This document shows positions 55,534-64,000 of a stretch of DNA of 64,000 nucleotides, in pieces. The stretch covers positions 1 to 64,000 of the forward strand of contig CALKXY010000033.1 of NCBI GenBank assembly GCA_938003545.1, read 5' to 3'. The position numbers and the translations under genes were made by a program. Source of the stretch: an uncultured Caulobacterales bacterium (GTDB lineage Bacteria; Pseudomonadota; Alphaproteobacteria; Caulobacterales; Maricaulaceae). The notes below the pieces were generated by a model that worked only from the letters and a program-made list of their open reading frames with translations, searched no databases and was not told where the DNA came from. The stretch's first letter is position 1. Each line of letters starts with the position of its first letter.

Positions 55534-58137
55534 TTACGCGCCTAATGTTTTTTCTGCGATCTCTAGCACGTTTTTACTCGGCTTCGACGCGATGATACGT
55601 GACAGTTCAGCTTGGATTAAATCTTGACGATGATCGTCTAACTTACGCCAGATTTCGAAGGCCCCCAGTAGGCGGGCTGCGATCTGCGGGTTGCGGCTGT
55701 CCATATCTAAAACTTGATCCGCGAAGAATGTATAACCCGATCCGTCAATATGGTGGAAGAGTTCAGGGTTGCCCATGGCAAATCCGCCAACCAATGCACG
55801 GACGCGGTTCGGGTTGTTGCGTTGATAACGCGGCGATTCCGTCAAAGCCATAATGGCATTAATGCCGCCAGAATGTGACCGCATCGCTTGGACCGAAAAC
55901 CACTTATCCAGCACAAGAGGATTGGATTCCCATTTCGCGTAAAAGTCTTCCATGGTTGTTTCGACGCGTTGCCCGCCGAGGCGTGTGAGTGTGACGAGCG
56001 CCGATAATTCATCCGTCATATTCGTCGCGTCGGAGAGTTGTGTTTGCGCCAATGTCGCGGTCAACGGATCTTGGCGTGCGGCGAGTAAAGCCAAACATCG
56101 GTTCCGTAGCGCGCGGCGTCCGGCTGACTCCGCATCGGGACGGAATGCGCCGGTGTCGGCGAGTGCGTGATACCGATCCAAAAGATCGTCACGGAGGCGA
56201 TCACCAATCGCACGCGAGAGCCATTTGCTGGCCTCGTTTAGAGCAATCGGGTCAATTTGATCTAGGGATTGCATGACTTCAGATGCCGCAGGCGGAGTTA
56301 GGGCCAAGGCTTTGAAGTTATTATTGAAACTTGGGTTATCTAATGTACGGCCTAGGGCATCACAATAGCCACGCAGGGCTAAATCAACAGGCGGTGTTTG
56401 TCCCCATTCGATCGATTTCGCCATATTTGCGATAAGGTGCCGCGCCAAGGTTTGCCCCGCTTCCCAGCGGTTAAACGCATTGGGGTCGGACCGCATAAGA
56501 CGCAGCAAATCATTCGTCGAAAAATCTGTCTTCAAATTCACGGGCGCAGAGAAATCTTGCAGAATTGAAAGGGAATGTGGCGTGTCTATTTTTGGATGCG
56601 TGACGCTTGTGCCCATACCTGTGAGCAAGGTTAGTTGCGGGTCGGCCAATGGACCATCATCCCCAACAACCTGCCAACGAATTGGAATAACAACGGCCTG
56701 TTTTGTCGGCTGGCCTGGCGTAGGTTTTGTCGCTTGCATGAAGTGAATGCGGTGATCGCCATTGGCCAATGTTTCGCGTTGAACTTTCAATGTCGGCGTG
56801 CCCGCTTGTTCATACCAACGCATAAATTGAGACAAGTCTTCGCCCGTCGCCTCTTCGAAGCAGGTTATAAATTGTTCAACCGTTGCGGCTGTACCGTCCA
56901 TGCGGTCAAAATACAGATCGGACCCCGCGCGGAACCGCTCGGGTCCCAAGATGGTTTTTAGCATGCGGATTAACTCCGCACCTTTTTCATAAATCGTCGC
57001 CGTATAGAAATTGTCGATTTTCATATAGCTGTTCGGGCGAACGGGATGAGCGAGCGGACCTGCGTCTTCGGCGAATTGCCGCGCGCGCAAAGCTCTCACG
57101 TCTTTAATGCGTTGAACGGCTGCACCGCGTTGATCCGCTGAAAATTCCTGATCGCGGAAAACGGTGAAGCCTTCTTTGAGGCAAAGTTGGAACCAATCGC
57201 GGCAGGTCACGCGATTACCCGACCAGTTGTGGAAATACTCATGCGCGACAACAGACTCGATACGTTCGAAATTCATATCGGTTGCGGATTCAGCATCAGC
57301 CAACAAAAGCGAGGAGTTAAAGATGTTCAGACCTTTGTTCTCCATCGCGCCAAAATTGAAATCGCGCACGGCCACGATCATGAATAGGTCTAGATCATAT
57401 TCGCGCCCAAAGGCCTCTTCATCCCATTTCATAGAGCGTTTTAGAGCGTCCATCGCATATTCGGCTTTGGCTGCATTGCCGGTGTCGACATAGATTTCCA
57501 GCGGGATGTGGCGGCCTGACATAGTCGTGAAACTGTCTTCCAGCACATCAAATTCACCTGCCACAAGCGCAAAGAGGTAAGCAGGTTTCGGGAACGGGTC
57601 ATGCCAGACGGCAAAATGACGACCATTACCTGCTGCGCCATCTTCGATTTTATTCCCATTCGCGAGCAGGTGCGGATAGGTTGTAATGTCGGCTTCCATA
57701 CGCACCGTGAAAACGCTCATGACATCTGGGCGGTCGGGATAATATGTGATGCGGCGGAAGCCTTCGGCTTCGCACTGCGTGCAGAACCGTCCACCAGAGA
57801 CGTAGAGGCCCATTAGGGTAGAGTTTGCGCTCGGATCACAAACTGTTTCGATTTCTAGGGTGAAGGCCTCTGGCGTTTTGGTGAGAACCAGTGTTTCCTG
57901 ATCCAACTTATAAGCTGTCCGTTTTAAGGCTTTTCCGTCAATTTTCACAGATTTAAGCGTGATGTTCTCGCCGTTGAGGACCAAAGGCTCATCCCGCAAA
58001 CGCGTCACCTCAATCTTAGACCGCACCGTCGTCGCGGAGGGCTGCAGATCAAAATCCAAATAAACCGAATTCAGCGCATGGCTCGGTGATGTATAATCTT
58101 CAAGAAGTGTGGGTGTCGGGGCAGTGTCGGTGCGCAT
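55534..58137 (-). CDS. pepN: Aminopeptidase N (M1 family)
   Basis: An 867-residue cytoplasmic zinc aminopeptidase. The substrate-binding GAMEN motif is at 263-267 and the zinc site at His299, Glu300, His303 (VVAHEYFHNW) with the third ligand Glu322 (LKEGFTVF). The N-terminal beta domain begins near SHALNSVYLDFDLQ, and the C-terminal part has the alpha-helical domain of the gammaproteobacterial-type PepN, including HPVRPNSY after the zinc site. ATG 58137 follows AGAGGA; an upstream in-frame ATG (58209) would add 24 residues with no homology I recognise. It is divergent from typA across 159 bases. Confidence 0.94.
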   Translation of the reverse strand: MRTDTAPTPTLLEDYTSPSHALNSVYLDFDLQPSATTVRSKIEVTRLRDEPLVLNGENITLKSVKIDGKALKRTAYKLDQETLVLTKTPEAFTLEIETVCDPSANSTLMGLYVSGGRFCTQCEAEGFRRITYYPDRPDVMSVFTVRMEADITTYPHLLANGNKIEDGAAGNGRHFAVWHDPFPKPAYLFALVAGEFDVLEDSFTTMSGRHIPLEIYVDTGNAAKAEYAMDALKRSMKWDEEAFGREYDLDLFMIVAVRDFNFGAMENKGLNIFNSSLLLADAESATDMNFERIESVVAHEYFHNWSGNRVTCRDWFQLCLKEGFTVFRDQEFSADQRGAAVQRIKDVRALRARQFAEDAGPLAHPVRPNSYMKIDNFYTATIYEKGAELIRMLKTILGPERFRAGSDLYFDRMDGTAATVEQFITCFEEATGEDLSQFMRWYEQAGTPTLKVQRETLANGDHRIHFMQATKPTPGQPTKQAVVIPIRWQVVGDDGPLADPQLTLLTGMGTSVTHPKIDTPHSLSILQDFSAPVNLKTDFSTNDLLRLMRSDPNAFNRWEAGQTLARHLIANMAKSIEWGQTPPVDLALRGYCDALGRTLDNPSFNNNFKALALTPPAASEVMQSLDQIDPIALNEASKWLSRAIGDRLRDDLLDRYHALADTGAFRPDAESAGRRALRNRCLALLAARQDPLTATLAQTQLSDATNMTDELSALVTLTRLGGQRVETTMEDFYAKWESNPLVLDKWFSVQAMRSHSGGINAIMALTESPRYQRNNPNRVRALVGGFAMGNPELFHHIDGSGYTFFADQVLDMDSRNPQIAARLLGAFEIWRKLDDHRQDLIQAELSRIIASKPSKNVLEIAEKTLGA

Positions 58138-58296
58138 TATATGGTTCCTCTGTTCGAACCCTATGTGGCTAACGCATCGGGCAAGTGCAACGGTCCAGTG
58201 CAAATTCAATTGGGCCGCAATGCCTTCTTTGCTGGACTTCCGCCGCTATTCCGCTAAGTCGCGCGCGAAGCCCGTAATTCTCGAAAAATAGCTATT

Positions 58297-60156
58297 ATGT
58301 CCAATTCTGTCGAATTCCTACGCAATGTCGCGATCGTCGCTCACGTTGACCACGGTAAAACAACGCTTGTTGATAAACTTCTCCGCCAATCTGGTACGCT
58401 GGATGAACGCGGGGACCGCGAAGAACGCGTCATGGATAGCGGCGATATCGAAAAAGAACGCGGCATTACAATTCTCGCCAAGAACACAGCCATTGGCTGG
58501 AAAGCGCCGGATGGCCAAGATTGGCGCATTAACATCGTCGACACACCGGGTCATGCGGACTTTGGCGGCGAAGTAGAGCGCGTACTTTCCATGGTCGATT
58601 CAGTTGTCTTGCTCGTTGACGCCGTTGAGGGCCCAATGCCGCAGACAAGTTTCGTGACCAAGAAAGCCTTGGCACAAGGTCTTCGCCCGATTGTTGTTGT
58701 CAATAAAATTGACCGTGTTGGTGCGCGCCCAGATTGGGTTGTCGACCAAACATTCGATCTGTTTGATCGCCTCGGCGCGACAGATGAGCAGCTCGATTTT
58801 CCTGTTGTCTTCGCGTCGGCCTTGAATGGTTGGGCATCGGATGATGCGGCGACAGAAGGCACAGATATGACACCGCTCTTTGAGAGCATTGTTAAAAACG
58901 CGCCTGTTCCGAATGTTGATCCTGATGGACCCGTTCAGCTGCAGGTCTCTGCGTTGGATTATAATTCTTACACTGGCGTTATTGGTATTGGCCGGGTTGT
59001 GCGCGGTGTGTTGCACCGTAACCAACAAGTTGTTGTTGCGGCTCCTGATGGGAAGCAACGCAAGGCTAAAATTTTAGACTTGTTCGGATTTATGGGACTA
59101 GATCGGGTGAAGTCGGAAAGCGTTTCGGCAGGTGATATTTGTTGCTTCACGGGCATTACCGATCTCGGTATTTCCGACATGATCTGTGATCCTGAAAATG
59201 TTGATATTTTACCTCCGCTCTCTGTTGATGAGCCAACGATTTCCATGACCTTCCAGGTCAACGACTCGCCATTTGCGGGCCGTGAAGGCAAATTCGTAAC
59301 GTCGCGGAATATCAAAGACCGTCTCGATAAAGAGCTCATCTCCAACGTCGCCTTGCGCGTAGAGCAATTAGACGATGCGGATAAGTTTCGCGTTTCTGGC
59401 CGAGGGGAACTGCATCTTTCGATCCTTATCGAGAATATGCGTCGTGAGGGCTATGAGCTCGCGATTTCCCGCCCTGAAGTGGTGAATAAGGAAGTGGATG
59501 GCGTGTTGTGTGAGCCATTCGAGAAGCTGACTGTTGATGTTGAAGCGGATCACCAAGGATCCATCATGGAGAAACTTGGTGAACGGAAGGGTAACTTGCA
59601 AGACATGGCGCCTGACGGGAATGGACGTGTGCGTTTGGACTATGAAATTCCAACCCGTGGCCTGATCGGTTTCCGTTCTGAATTTATGACACTGACATCG
59701 GGCTCTGGTTTGCTTTATCATACTTTCGATAGCTACAAGCCGCGCACGAAGGCTGGCATTGGTCGTCGCCAAAAAGGCGTCTTGATCTCGAACTCTACGG
59801 GTAAAGCCTTGGCATTTGCGCTTTGGAACCTGCAAGCCCGCGGCGAAATGTTCATTGGCCATGCGACAGAAGTTTATGAAGGCATGATCATTGGGCAAAA
59901 CTCCCGTAATAATGATCTGACCGTCAATCCACTCAAAGGTAAGCAGCTGACCAACGTTCGGGCCTCTGGTACGGATGAAGCGGTTACGCTAACGACGCCG
60001 ATTACAATGACGCTGGAACTGGCGCTAGAATATATCAATGATGATGAACTCGTCGAAGTCACGCCAGAAAGCATCCGCATCCGTAAGCGTCACTTGATGG
60101 AGAATATGCGGAAGAAAGATCAGCGCCGTATGGAAGCCCTTGAAAAAGAGGGCTAA
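58297..60156 (+). CDS. typA: Ribosome-associated GTPase TypA/BipA
   Basis: A 619-residue translational GTPase. G1 is [15 protein letters not shown] (about 15-29), G2/G3 are GITI and [16 protein letters not shown], and G4 is NKIDR (about 137-141). Domain II and the EF-G-like domains III and V follow, then the BipA-specific C-terminal domain with [17 protein letters not shown] and [20 protein letters not shown]. TypA helps assemble 50S subunits at low temperature and supports stress growth. Only a weak ribosome binding site precedes the ATG. It ends in a hairpin shared with the convergent TerB-like gene. Confidence 0.95.
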   Translation: MSNSVEFLRNVAIVAHVDHGKTTLVDKLLRQSGTLDERGDREERVMDSGDIEKERGITILAKNTAIGWKAPDGQDWRINIVDTPGHADFGGEVERVLSMVDSVVLLVDAVEGPMPQTSFVTKKALAQGLRPIVVVNKIDRVGARPDWVVDQTFDLFDRLGATDEQLDFPVVFASALNGWASDDAATEGTDMTPLFESIVKNAPVPNVDPDGPVQLQVSALDYNSYTGVIGIGRVVRGVLHRNQQVVVAAPDGKQRKAKILDLFGFMGLDRVKSESVSAGDICCFTGITDLGISDMICDPENVDILPPLSVDEPTISMTFQVNDSPFAGREGKFVTSRNIKDRLDKELISNVALRVEQLDDADKFRVSGRGELHLSILIENMRREGYELAISRPEVVNKEVDGVLCEPFEKLTVDVEADHQGSIMEKLGERKGNLQDMAPDGNGRVRLDYEIPTRGLIGFRSEFMTLTSGSGLLYHTFDSYKPRTKAGIGRRQKGVLISNSTGKALAFALWNLQARGEMFIGHATEVYEGMIIGQNSRNNDLTVNPLKGKQLTNVRASGTDEAVTLTTPITMTLELALEYINDDELVEVTPESIRIRKRHLMENMRKKDQRRMEALEKEG

Positions 60157-60168
60157 TCTTTAAACGTT

Positions 60169-60192
60169 ATGGCGGGTGAGTTAGCCCGCCAT
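60169..60192. terminator. Hairpin between the convergent typA and TerB-like genes
   Basis: ATGGCGGG (60169-60176) pairs with CCCGCCAT (60185-60192) across an 8-base loop, 13 bases after the typA stop and including the last codons of the convergent gene. It could act on both strands. T-runs are poor on either side, so efficiency is uncertain. Confidence 0.5.
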
Positions 60193-60600
60193 CAAGGCCA
60201 TGTCGTCCATATTGGGCAGGCCGCTATTCCAAACATCAAGGGCGACCTTGATGAAGGCTGTCTCTTCGTCTTGGAATTCATAGTCACAAATGCAAATCGC
60301 AAAAATGGCGGCTAATACGATCTGGCGAAGCTCTGGATCGACGATTTTTTCTAGAATTTCAGTTTTGTAACTGTTGTCGTCATCTGCGGCTAAAGCCGCA
60401 ATGATCTGGTCTTTCTGGGAATCGAACCAGTTCAAAATTGTCTGGCGCGGCAAGATAACTCCAGGGCGTAGGCGTTGGTTGATCGTCATGATAGAATGAC
60501 AAAACTCGATCATTTCACGATCTTTTTGTCGCTTATCCACTAGGACTGTCACAGCTAAAATACGCGCGACGGCTTGCATCGTTGCGTCGGTATTGGACAT
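60181..60600 (-). CDS. TerB-like helical protein, second of a tandem pair
   Basis: A 139-residue soluble, helical protein with the pattern of the TerB/tellurite-resistance-associated family: MQAVARILAVTVLVDKRQKD, a middle region ending in IIAALAADDDNSYKTEILEK, and AAIFAICICDYEFQDEETAF with acidic residues that bind metal in TerB proteins. No tellurite genes are nearby, so a general role in sensing or binding metal ions or stress is more likely. Start 60600 overlaps the stop of the first copy (TAATG), so translation is coupled. Confidence 0.7.
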   Translation of the reverse strand: MSNTDATMQAVARILAVTVLVDKRQKDREMIEFCHSIMTINQRLRPGVILPRQTILNWFDSQKDQIIAALAADDDNSYKTEILEKIVDPELRQIVLAAIFAICICDYEFQDEETAFIKVALDVWNSGLPNMDDMALMAG

Positions 60601-61007
60601 TAACGGTCCACCTTGATGGGTGGGCGGGGGAAGCCCCAAATTGCACCGGCTGATTTGATCAATTCACTTTCTGATACGACATATTCTTTATCGCTGACTG
60701 AGATCGATACCATCGCATCATAGATGGCTTCTACGTCACGTTCTTCTTTGAACCGAGAGAGCGCCCGTAGAACCAAGGTGTTTCGCCGAGGGCCTTTTAA
60801 TTTGGTTTCTAGGTCTTTTGTATGACTTTTAAACCAGCTTCGAATTTTGGCTTCATCCATTTGTTCCAACTCGAATAGATCGAACAAGCCTTTGGCTTGC
60901 ACAATAAAACTCTGCATTTCTGGAGATCGGACCTTTCGGTCGATAATCACCGTAATGGCGAGCGGTAGAAGAATGTCGTCATGGGTAAAGTCCATATCCG
61001 TCTCCAT
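60600..61007 (-). CDS. TerB-like helical protein, first of a tandem pair
   Basis: A protein of about 135 residues, a distant paralogue of the one downstream: DDILLPLAITVIIDRKVRSP, then LKGPRRNTLVLRALSRFKEE and VSISVSDKEYVVSESELIKS, following the same two-half TerB layout with D-x-x-Y-x-x-x-E acidic cluster. ATG 61007 has AGGA upstream; 61013 and 60995 are alternatives. It lies just downstream of the fumarylacetoacetase-family gene on the same strand (about 30 bases), so the three may form one operon. Confidence 0.7.
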   Translation of the reverse strand: METDMDFTHDDILLPLAITVIIDRKVRSPEMQSFIVQAKGLFDLFELEQMDEAKIRSWFKSHTKDLETKLKGPRRNTLVLRALSRFKEERDVEAIYDAMVSISVSDKEYVVSESELIKSAGAIWGFPRPPIKVDR

Positions 61008-61038
61008 AGTCATATCCTGCGCGTGCGACAAGCCGTAG

Positions 61039-61704
61039 CTAGACGAAGCGTACGGTAATTCGTTCGAGGCTTTCAACACCGCCGGAAAGCTCGTCGCCCA
61101 CACGAACGGGGCCGACGCCTGCGGGCGTGCCCGTGTAGATCAAATCTCCGGCCTGCAAATCCATATCTTCGCGGAGGCGCTCTATGATTTCTTCTACATT
61201 CCAGATCATATTGGCCAAGGGGCTCGCCTGAACAAGGTCGCCATTTTTACGCAATACTATCCGCGCACCGTCTAAGTTTACATTTTCGGCGGGCGTAACA
61301 GCAGAGCAGGGCGCGGAACGGTGAAAACTTTTCGCGCGATCCCAAGGGCCGCCTTTGGATTTCGCCACGCTTTGTAAGTCCCGCCGCGTCAGGTCGATGC
61401 CGACGCCATATCCAAAGATACCGCCATTGATGTCGTCCGGACCTATCGCAACGACCAGTTCGACTTCGTAATGCAAATCGGATGTATTTGGCGGAAATGG
61501 AATATCTGCGCCGCTCTGGACGATGGTTTCAGCGGCCTTTGTAAAAAATATAGGTTCAGACCGTGTCGCGTCGCCGCCCATTTCTACGACATGGTCGGCG
61601 TAATTCTTACCGATGCAGTAAATGCGGCGTACGGGAAAACGTTCATCCGTCCCCGCAATCGGTAAACTAACAGGATCGTGTGGTTTAAATGCGTATTTGG
61701 TCAT
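61039..61704 (-). CDS. Fumarylacetoacetate hydrolase family protein
   Basis: A 221-residue FAH-fold enzyme. RIYCIGKNYADHVVEMG (about 28-44) opens the domain; the metal ligands are in HYEVELVVAIG (Glu-x-Glu, about 84-88) and a later Asp in GVGIDLTRRDLQ (about 113-124), followed by KGGPWDRAKSF and the end LIYTGTPAGVGPV (about 196-208), all typical of acylpyruvase or fumarylpyruvate hydrolase-like enzymes. The substrate is not decided by sequence. It is divergent from the ParB-like gene. Confidence 0.92.
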   Translation of the reverse strand: MTKYAFKPHDPVSLPIAGTDERFPVRRIYCIGKNYADHVVEMGGDATRSEPIFFTKAAETIVQSGADIPFPPNTSDLHYEVELVVAIGPDDINGGIFGYGVGIDLTRRDLQSVAKSKGGPWDRAKSFHRSAPCSAVTPAENVNLDGARIVLRKNGDLVQASPLANMIWNVEEIIERLREDMDLQAGDLIYTGTPAGVGPVRVGDELSGGVESLERITVRFV

Positions 61705-61768
61705 ATCATCTCGATTGCAATGAGCAGCCTCTCCTGCCTATGTGATAGCACGAAAGACGGAGTTTCAT

Positions 61769-62014
61769 ATGCGCATTGTCGATATACCGATCGATAAAAT
61801 TTACGTTCCCGCCGCCAAGCAGAAAACGCTTGATGCGGATAAGGTTCTCGAACTGGCTGAAGACATCTTGGAGAACGGCCTGCAAAAGCCGATCTATGCT
61901 CGTGTGGGCAAGGACCGCTATGTGTTGCAGGAAGGCTTGCACCGTGTCGAAGCGGTGAAACTGCTCGGCGAGACGCTGATTGAAGCCCATATCGTTGCGG
62001 CGCAGCGCAAGTAA
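61769..62014 (+). CDS. Mini ParB N-terminal-domain protein
   Basis: An 81-residue protein consisting of a ParB/sulfiredoxin-like domain: VDIPIDKIYVP at the start, LDADKVLELAEDILENGLQK (about 22-41), PIYARVGKDRYVLQEGLHRV (about 42-61) and EAVKLLGETLIEAHIV. The usual GERR-type nucleotide motif is replaced by EGLHRVEA. There is no helix-turn-helix domain, so it is not a chromosome-partitioning ParB; small proteins like this are common next to unrelated genes. It precedes the haloalkane dehalogenase gene by 26 bases, on the same strand. Confidence 0.82.
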   Translation: MRIVDIPIDKIYVPAAKQKTLDADKVLELAEDILENGLQKPIYARVGKDRYVLQEGLHRVEAVKLLGETLIEAHIVAAQRK

Positions 62015-62040
62015 GGCACCTGCATTTTGAAAGCTGAAGT

Positions 62041-62934
62041 ATGAAAACCTTACGCACGCCTGATTCTCGATTTGAAGATTTACCAGATTATGATTTCGCG
62101 CCGACATATTGCAAAGTCGGCAATGGTCTGCGTTTGCATTATGTCGATGTAGGTCCGCGCGAAGGCCGCACGATCATTCTCATGCATGGCGAGCCGAGTT
62201 GGTCTTATCTGTACCGCTTCATGATTCGCCAACTCAGTGCGGCAGGCTTTCGGGTTTTGGCGCCTGATCTGATTGGGTTTGGCCGATCTGATAAACCCGC
62301 AGAGATGAGCGATTATAGCTATACGGCGCATGTTGCGTGGATGCAGGGGTGGTTGGATCATGTTGATGTGTCCGACGCTGTGCTGTTCTGCCAGGATTGG
62401 GGCGGTTTAATTGGCCTGCGTTTGGTTGCCGATAACCCAGAGCGTTTTGCGGCTGTAATGGCGGGGAATACGGGGCTTCCTATTGGCAAGGGCACGCCGT
62501 CCGAAGCGTTTTTGAAATGGCAAAAATTCTCCCAAGTCGTGCCAGAGTTTCCAACGGGTATGATTTTGCAAGGCGCAACCGTGCGGGAGTTATCGATTGC
62601 CGAAATCGCGGCTTATGACGCGCCATATCCCGATGAGAGTTACAAAGCAGGCGCACGTATTTTTCCAGCTTTAGTCCCCATGACGTCAGATATGGAAGGC
62701 GTCGCGGAGAATATTGCCTCGTGGAACGTCCTCAAGACATGGGATAAGCCGTTCGTCACGGCGTTCTCGGATCAAGACCCTGTCAGCAAGGGCGGCGAGG
62801 CCATCTTCCAAAAACTGATTCCCGGCGCAGCCGGTCAACCGCATCAAATCCTGAAGGGCGGCGGGCATTTCCTACAAGAGGATGTCCATGCGGAACTCAG
62901 CGACATGCTGATTACCCTATGTGCGGGTTTGTAA
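62041..62934 (+). CDS. Haloalkane dehalogenase (HLD-I type)
   Basis: A 297-residue alpha/beta hydrolase. The oxyanion/halide loop is [13 protein letters not shown] (about 48-60), the nucleophile Asp119 in [13 protein letters not shown], the acid in [12 protein letters not shown] (Asp244 or Asp246), and the base His276 in [10 protein letters not shown]. Trp120 beside the nucleophile and Trp53 in the loop could bind halide. This set, with RIFPALVP between, is typical of haloalkane dehalogenase subfamily I (DhmA-like), found in marine alphaproteobacteria. The natural substrate is not known. It is probably co-transcribed with the ParB-like gene. Confidence 0.88.
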   Translation: MKTLRTPDSRFEDLPDYDFAPTYCKVGNGLRLHYVDVGPREGRTIILMHGEPSWSYLYRFMIRQLSAAGFRVLAPDLIGFGRSDKPAEMSDYSYTAHVAWMQGWLDHVDVSDAVLFCQDWGGLIGLRLVADNPERFAAVMAGNTGLPIGKGTPSEAFLKWQKFSQVVPEFPTGMILQGATVRELSIAEIAAYDAPYPDESYKAGARIFPALVPMTSDMEGVAENIASWNVLKTWDKPFVTAFSDQDPVSKGGEAIFQKLIPGAAGQPHQILKGGGHFLQEDVHAELSDMLITLCAGL

Positions 62935-63002
62935 TCGTTTGAGAGATTTTCTGTCTTTCCCCGAGCGTTTTTCAATGCGCCCGAGGGAAGAGAATAATTA
63001 CC

Positions 63003-64000
63003 TTACTTAGGCTTGCGGGTGCTTTTTCTAGCGCCTTTTTTGACGCCGCCCTTGCTGCCAAAGCTATTCGGCGCGCCGCCTTTTTCTTTGAGTGCGGCTG
63101 CGCGAGCGAGCTTTTTCTTATGCGGTTTTTTCCCACCATTCGCGCCGCTCTTTGGCTTGTCATAAGACGGCATGTCAGAGCCTGTCGCCTTGCGGGACTT
63201 GCGTTTGAACGTGCCTTCTTCGAAGTTTGAATCCCGCTTAGGCTTATCGTCATTGGATTTTTTTTGATCGCCAGACGGTTTATCGTCGTAAGATGTCTTC
63301 TTGTCAGCCCAAGGTTTCTTATCACCGCGAGGTTTCTTTTTGTCGTCCCATGGTTTTTTGTCGCCATATGATTTTTTCTTATCGCCGTAAGGTTTGCCCT
63401 TGCTGCGACCGGAATTATTGTCGCGATCTCGTCCGCGATAATTTTCTGTGGGCTGTGCGAGGTTTGGTTTTCCGTCGACGCGCGCCGCCGTAATCGCCGC
63501 TTCGATTTTCATGTCAGGGCCGATGTTTTCAAGGAAACGTTCGACGCCTTTCGGAGCCATTTCAACAAAAGTCTTATTGTCGATAATTTTGATCGCGCCG
63601 ATTTCACCCTTTTTGAGGCCACCAGATTTCATGAGCATTGGCAAAATCCATTTCGGTTCTGCCTTCTGCTTACGGCCCACATTAAGAGAGAACCAGACGC
63701 CGTCGTCGAAGTTTTCGCGTGGGCCAGAGCTGCGGGCATCTGGATGACGCGCACCGCGTTCGTCTTTGCTTGGCTTATAATTAGCAGGCAGGAGCTCTTC
63801 TGGTGCGGATTGGCCTTCACGATATTGGCGAATGAAGGCCGTCGCGATGTGTTCAGCGGAATGTGCTTTCAATAGACGCGCAACCATTGTGCTTTCTTCG
63901 TCCGTCACCTCGCCATTAAGGGTCATATTTTCAAGCAGGCGCTCATTATCTTTGGCGATGATCGACTCTGCGCTTGGCGCTTCGCCCCATTCTGCGGATT
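63003..64000 (-). CDS. DEAD-box RNA helicase, C-terminal part (cut by the window edge)
   Basis: The frame is open from the right window edge to the stop at 63003; the N-terminal helicase core is outside. The visible part opens with AEWGEAPSAESIIAKDNERL, wording typical of the region after the core in alphaproteobacterial DeaD-type helicases, and goes on with a DbpA-type RNA-binding domain (VWFSLNVGRKQKAEPKWILP, then GAIKIIDNKTFVEMAPKGVE). The last 130 residues are a Lys/Asp-rich, disordered tail with GDKK repeats and a final KKGARKSTRKPK. It probably remodels ribosome or mRNA structure, for example in the cold. An internal ATG at 63926 is not the real start. Confidence 0.9.
   Translation of the reverse strand, partial: SAEWGEAPSAESIIAKDNERLLENMTLNGEVTDEESTMVARLLKAHSAEHIATAFIRQYREGQSAPEELLPANYKPSKDERGARHPDARSSGPRENFDDGVWFSLNVGRKQKAEPKWILPMLMKSGGLKKGEIGAIKIIDNKTFVEMAPKGVERFLENIGPDMKIEAAITAARVDGKPNLAQPTENYRGRDRDNNSGRSKGKPYGDKKKSYGDKKPWDDKKKPRGDKKPWADKKTSYDDKPSGDQKKSNDDKPKRDSNFEEGTFKRKSRKATGSDMPSYDKPKSGANGGKKPHKKKLARAAALKEKGGAPNSFGSKGGVKKGARKSTRKPK

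Noticed and set aside
62961-62991. Terminator hairpin between the dehalogenase and helicase genes
   Set aside because: A stem of about 10 bp can be drawn, but it needs a bulge and a G-T pair and has no T-run on either strand.
62972-63367. 131-codon open frame on the minus strand overlapping the helicase tail
   Set aside because: It is another frame of the repetitive Lys-rich tail; the DbpA-like frame is continuous with the helicase.
1-64000. CRISPR arrays and insertion sequences
   Set aside because: No regularly spaced repeats of CRISPR size and no transposase-like proteins were found anywhere in the window.

Overview
The window looks like a chromosomal segment of a marine alphaproteobacterium, most likely of the Caulobacterales/Maricaulales (Hyphomonadaceae-like) group. 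The evidence is a complete RcGTA-type gene transfer agent (GTA) cluster, DUF2336, DUF3450, DUF6456, MucR and PAS_5 proteins that are typical of this class, a PleC/DivJ-type kinase, moderate GC content, and tightly overlapping ATGA gene junctions. This placement comes from reading the proteins; no database search was made.

Layout. 1-470: probable 3' part of a 6S RNA followed by a hairpin-rich gap. 470-5119: housekeeping genes (a lone J-domain protein, pdxH, a DUF1499 protein, a metallo-beta-lactamase-fold hydrolase, sppA), then tRNA-Gln(TTG). 5.7-13.7 kb: a TonB energy-transduction locus of the TtpC type, in the order DUF3450, DUF3450, TtpC-like, ExbB, ExbD, ExbD, TonB, TPR protein, terminator, second TonB. 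14.0-17.5 kb: oligopeptidase B and a DUF2336 protein. 17.6-25.6 kb: a ten-gene Mrp-type cation/proton antiporter operon whose first seven genes follow the order of the archaeal Mbh antiporter module. 25.6-27.5 kb: MucR, a PAS_5 protein and an isochorismatase-fold protein.

27.7-43.5 kb is the most interesting part. A DnaA-domain-IV-like protein and a DUF6456 protein, overlapping by 4 bases, look like a split GafA (GafY/GafZ) activator pair directly upstream of the GTA genes g1-g15. Several features bear on its control: a 33-bp hyphenated palindrome across the start codon of the small terminase, repeated ATCCTTGG sites upstream of both the regulators and g1, an intrinsic terminator just after the capsid gene that full-cluster transcription must read through, and a three-gene insertion (one gene antisense, AT-rich) between terminase and portal. 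The tape measure is very short, and the hub protein g13 appears to lack its middle domain while keeping four cysteines.

43.5-51.6 kb: envelope-stress-like genes (a CbpA-type DnaJ protein, PepSY protein, OmpR-type regulator/kinase pair, DUF938 methyltransferase, HtrA protease, second regulator/kinase pair). 51.7-58.1 kb, minus strand: a PleC-type hybrid-less kinase, an EAL protein and aminopeptidase N. 58.3 kb to the end: typA, two tandem TerB-like proteins, a fumarylacetoacetase-family hydrolase, a mini ParB-like protein, a haloalkane dehalogenase, and the C-terminal part of a DEAD-box RNA helicase cut by the window edge.
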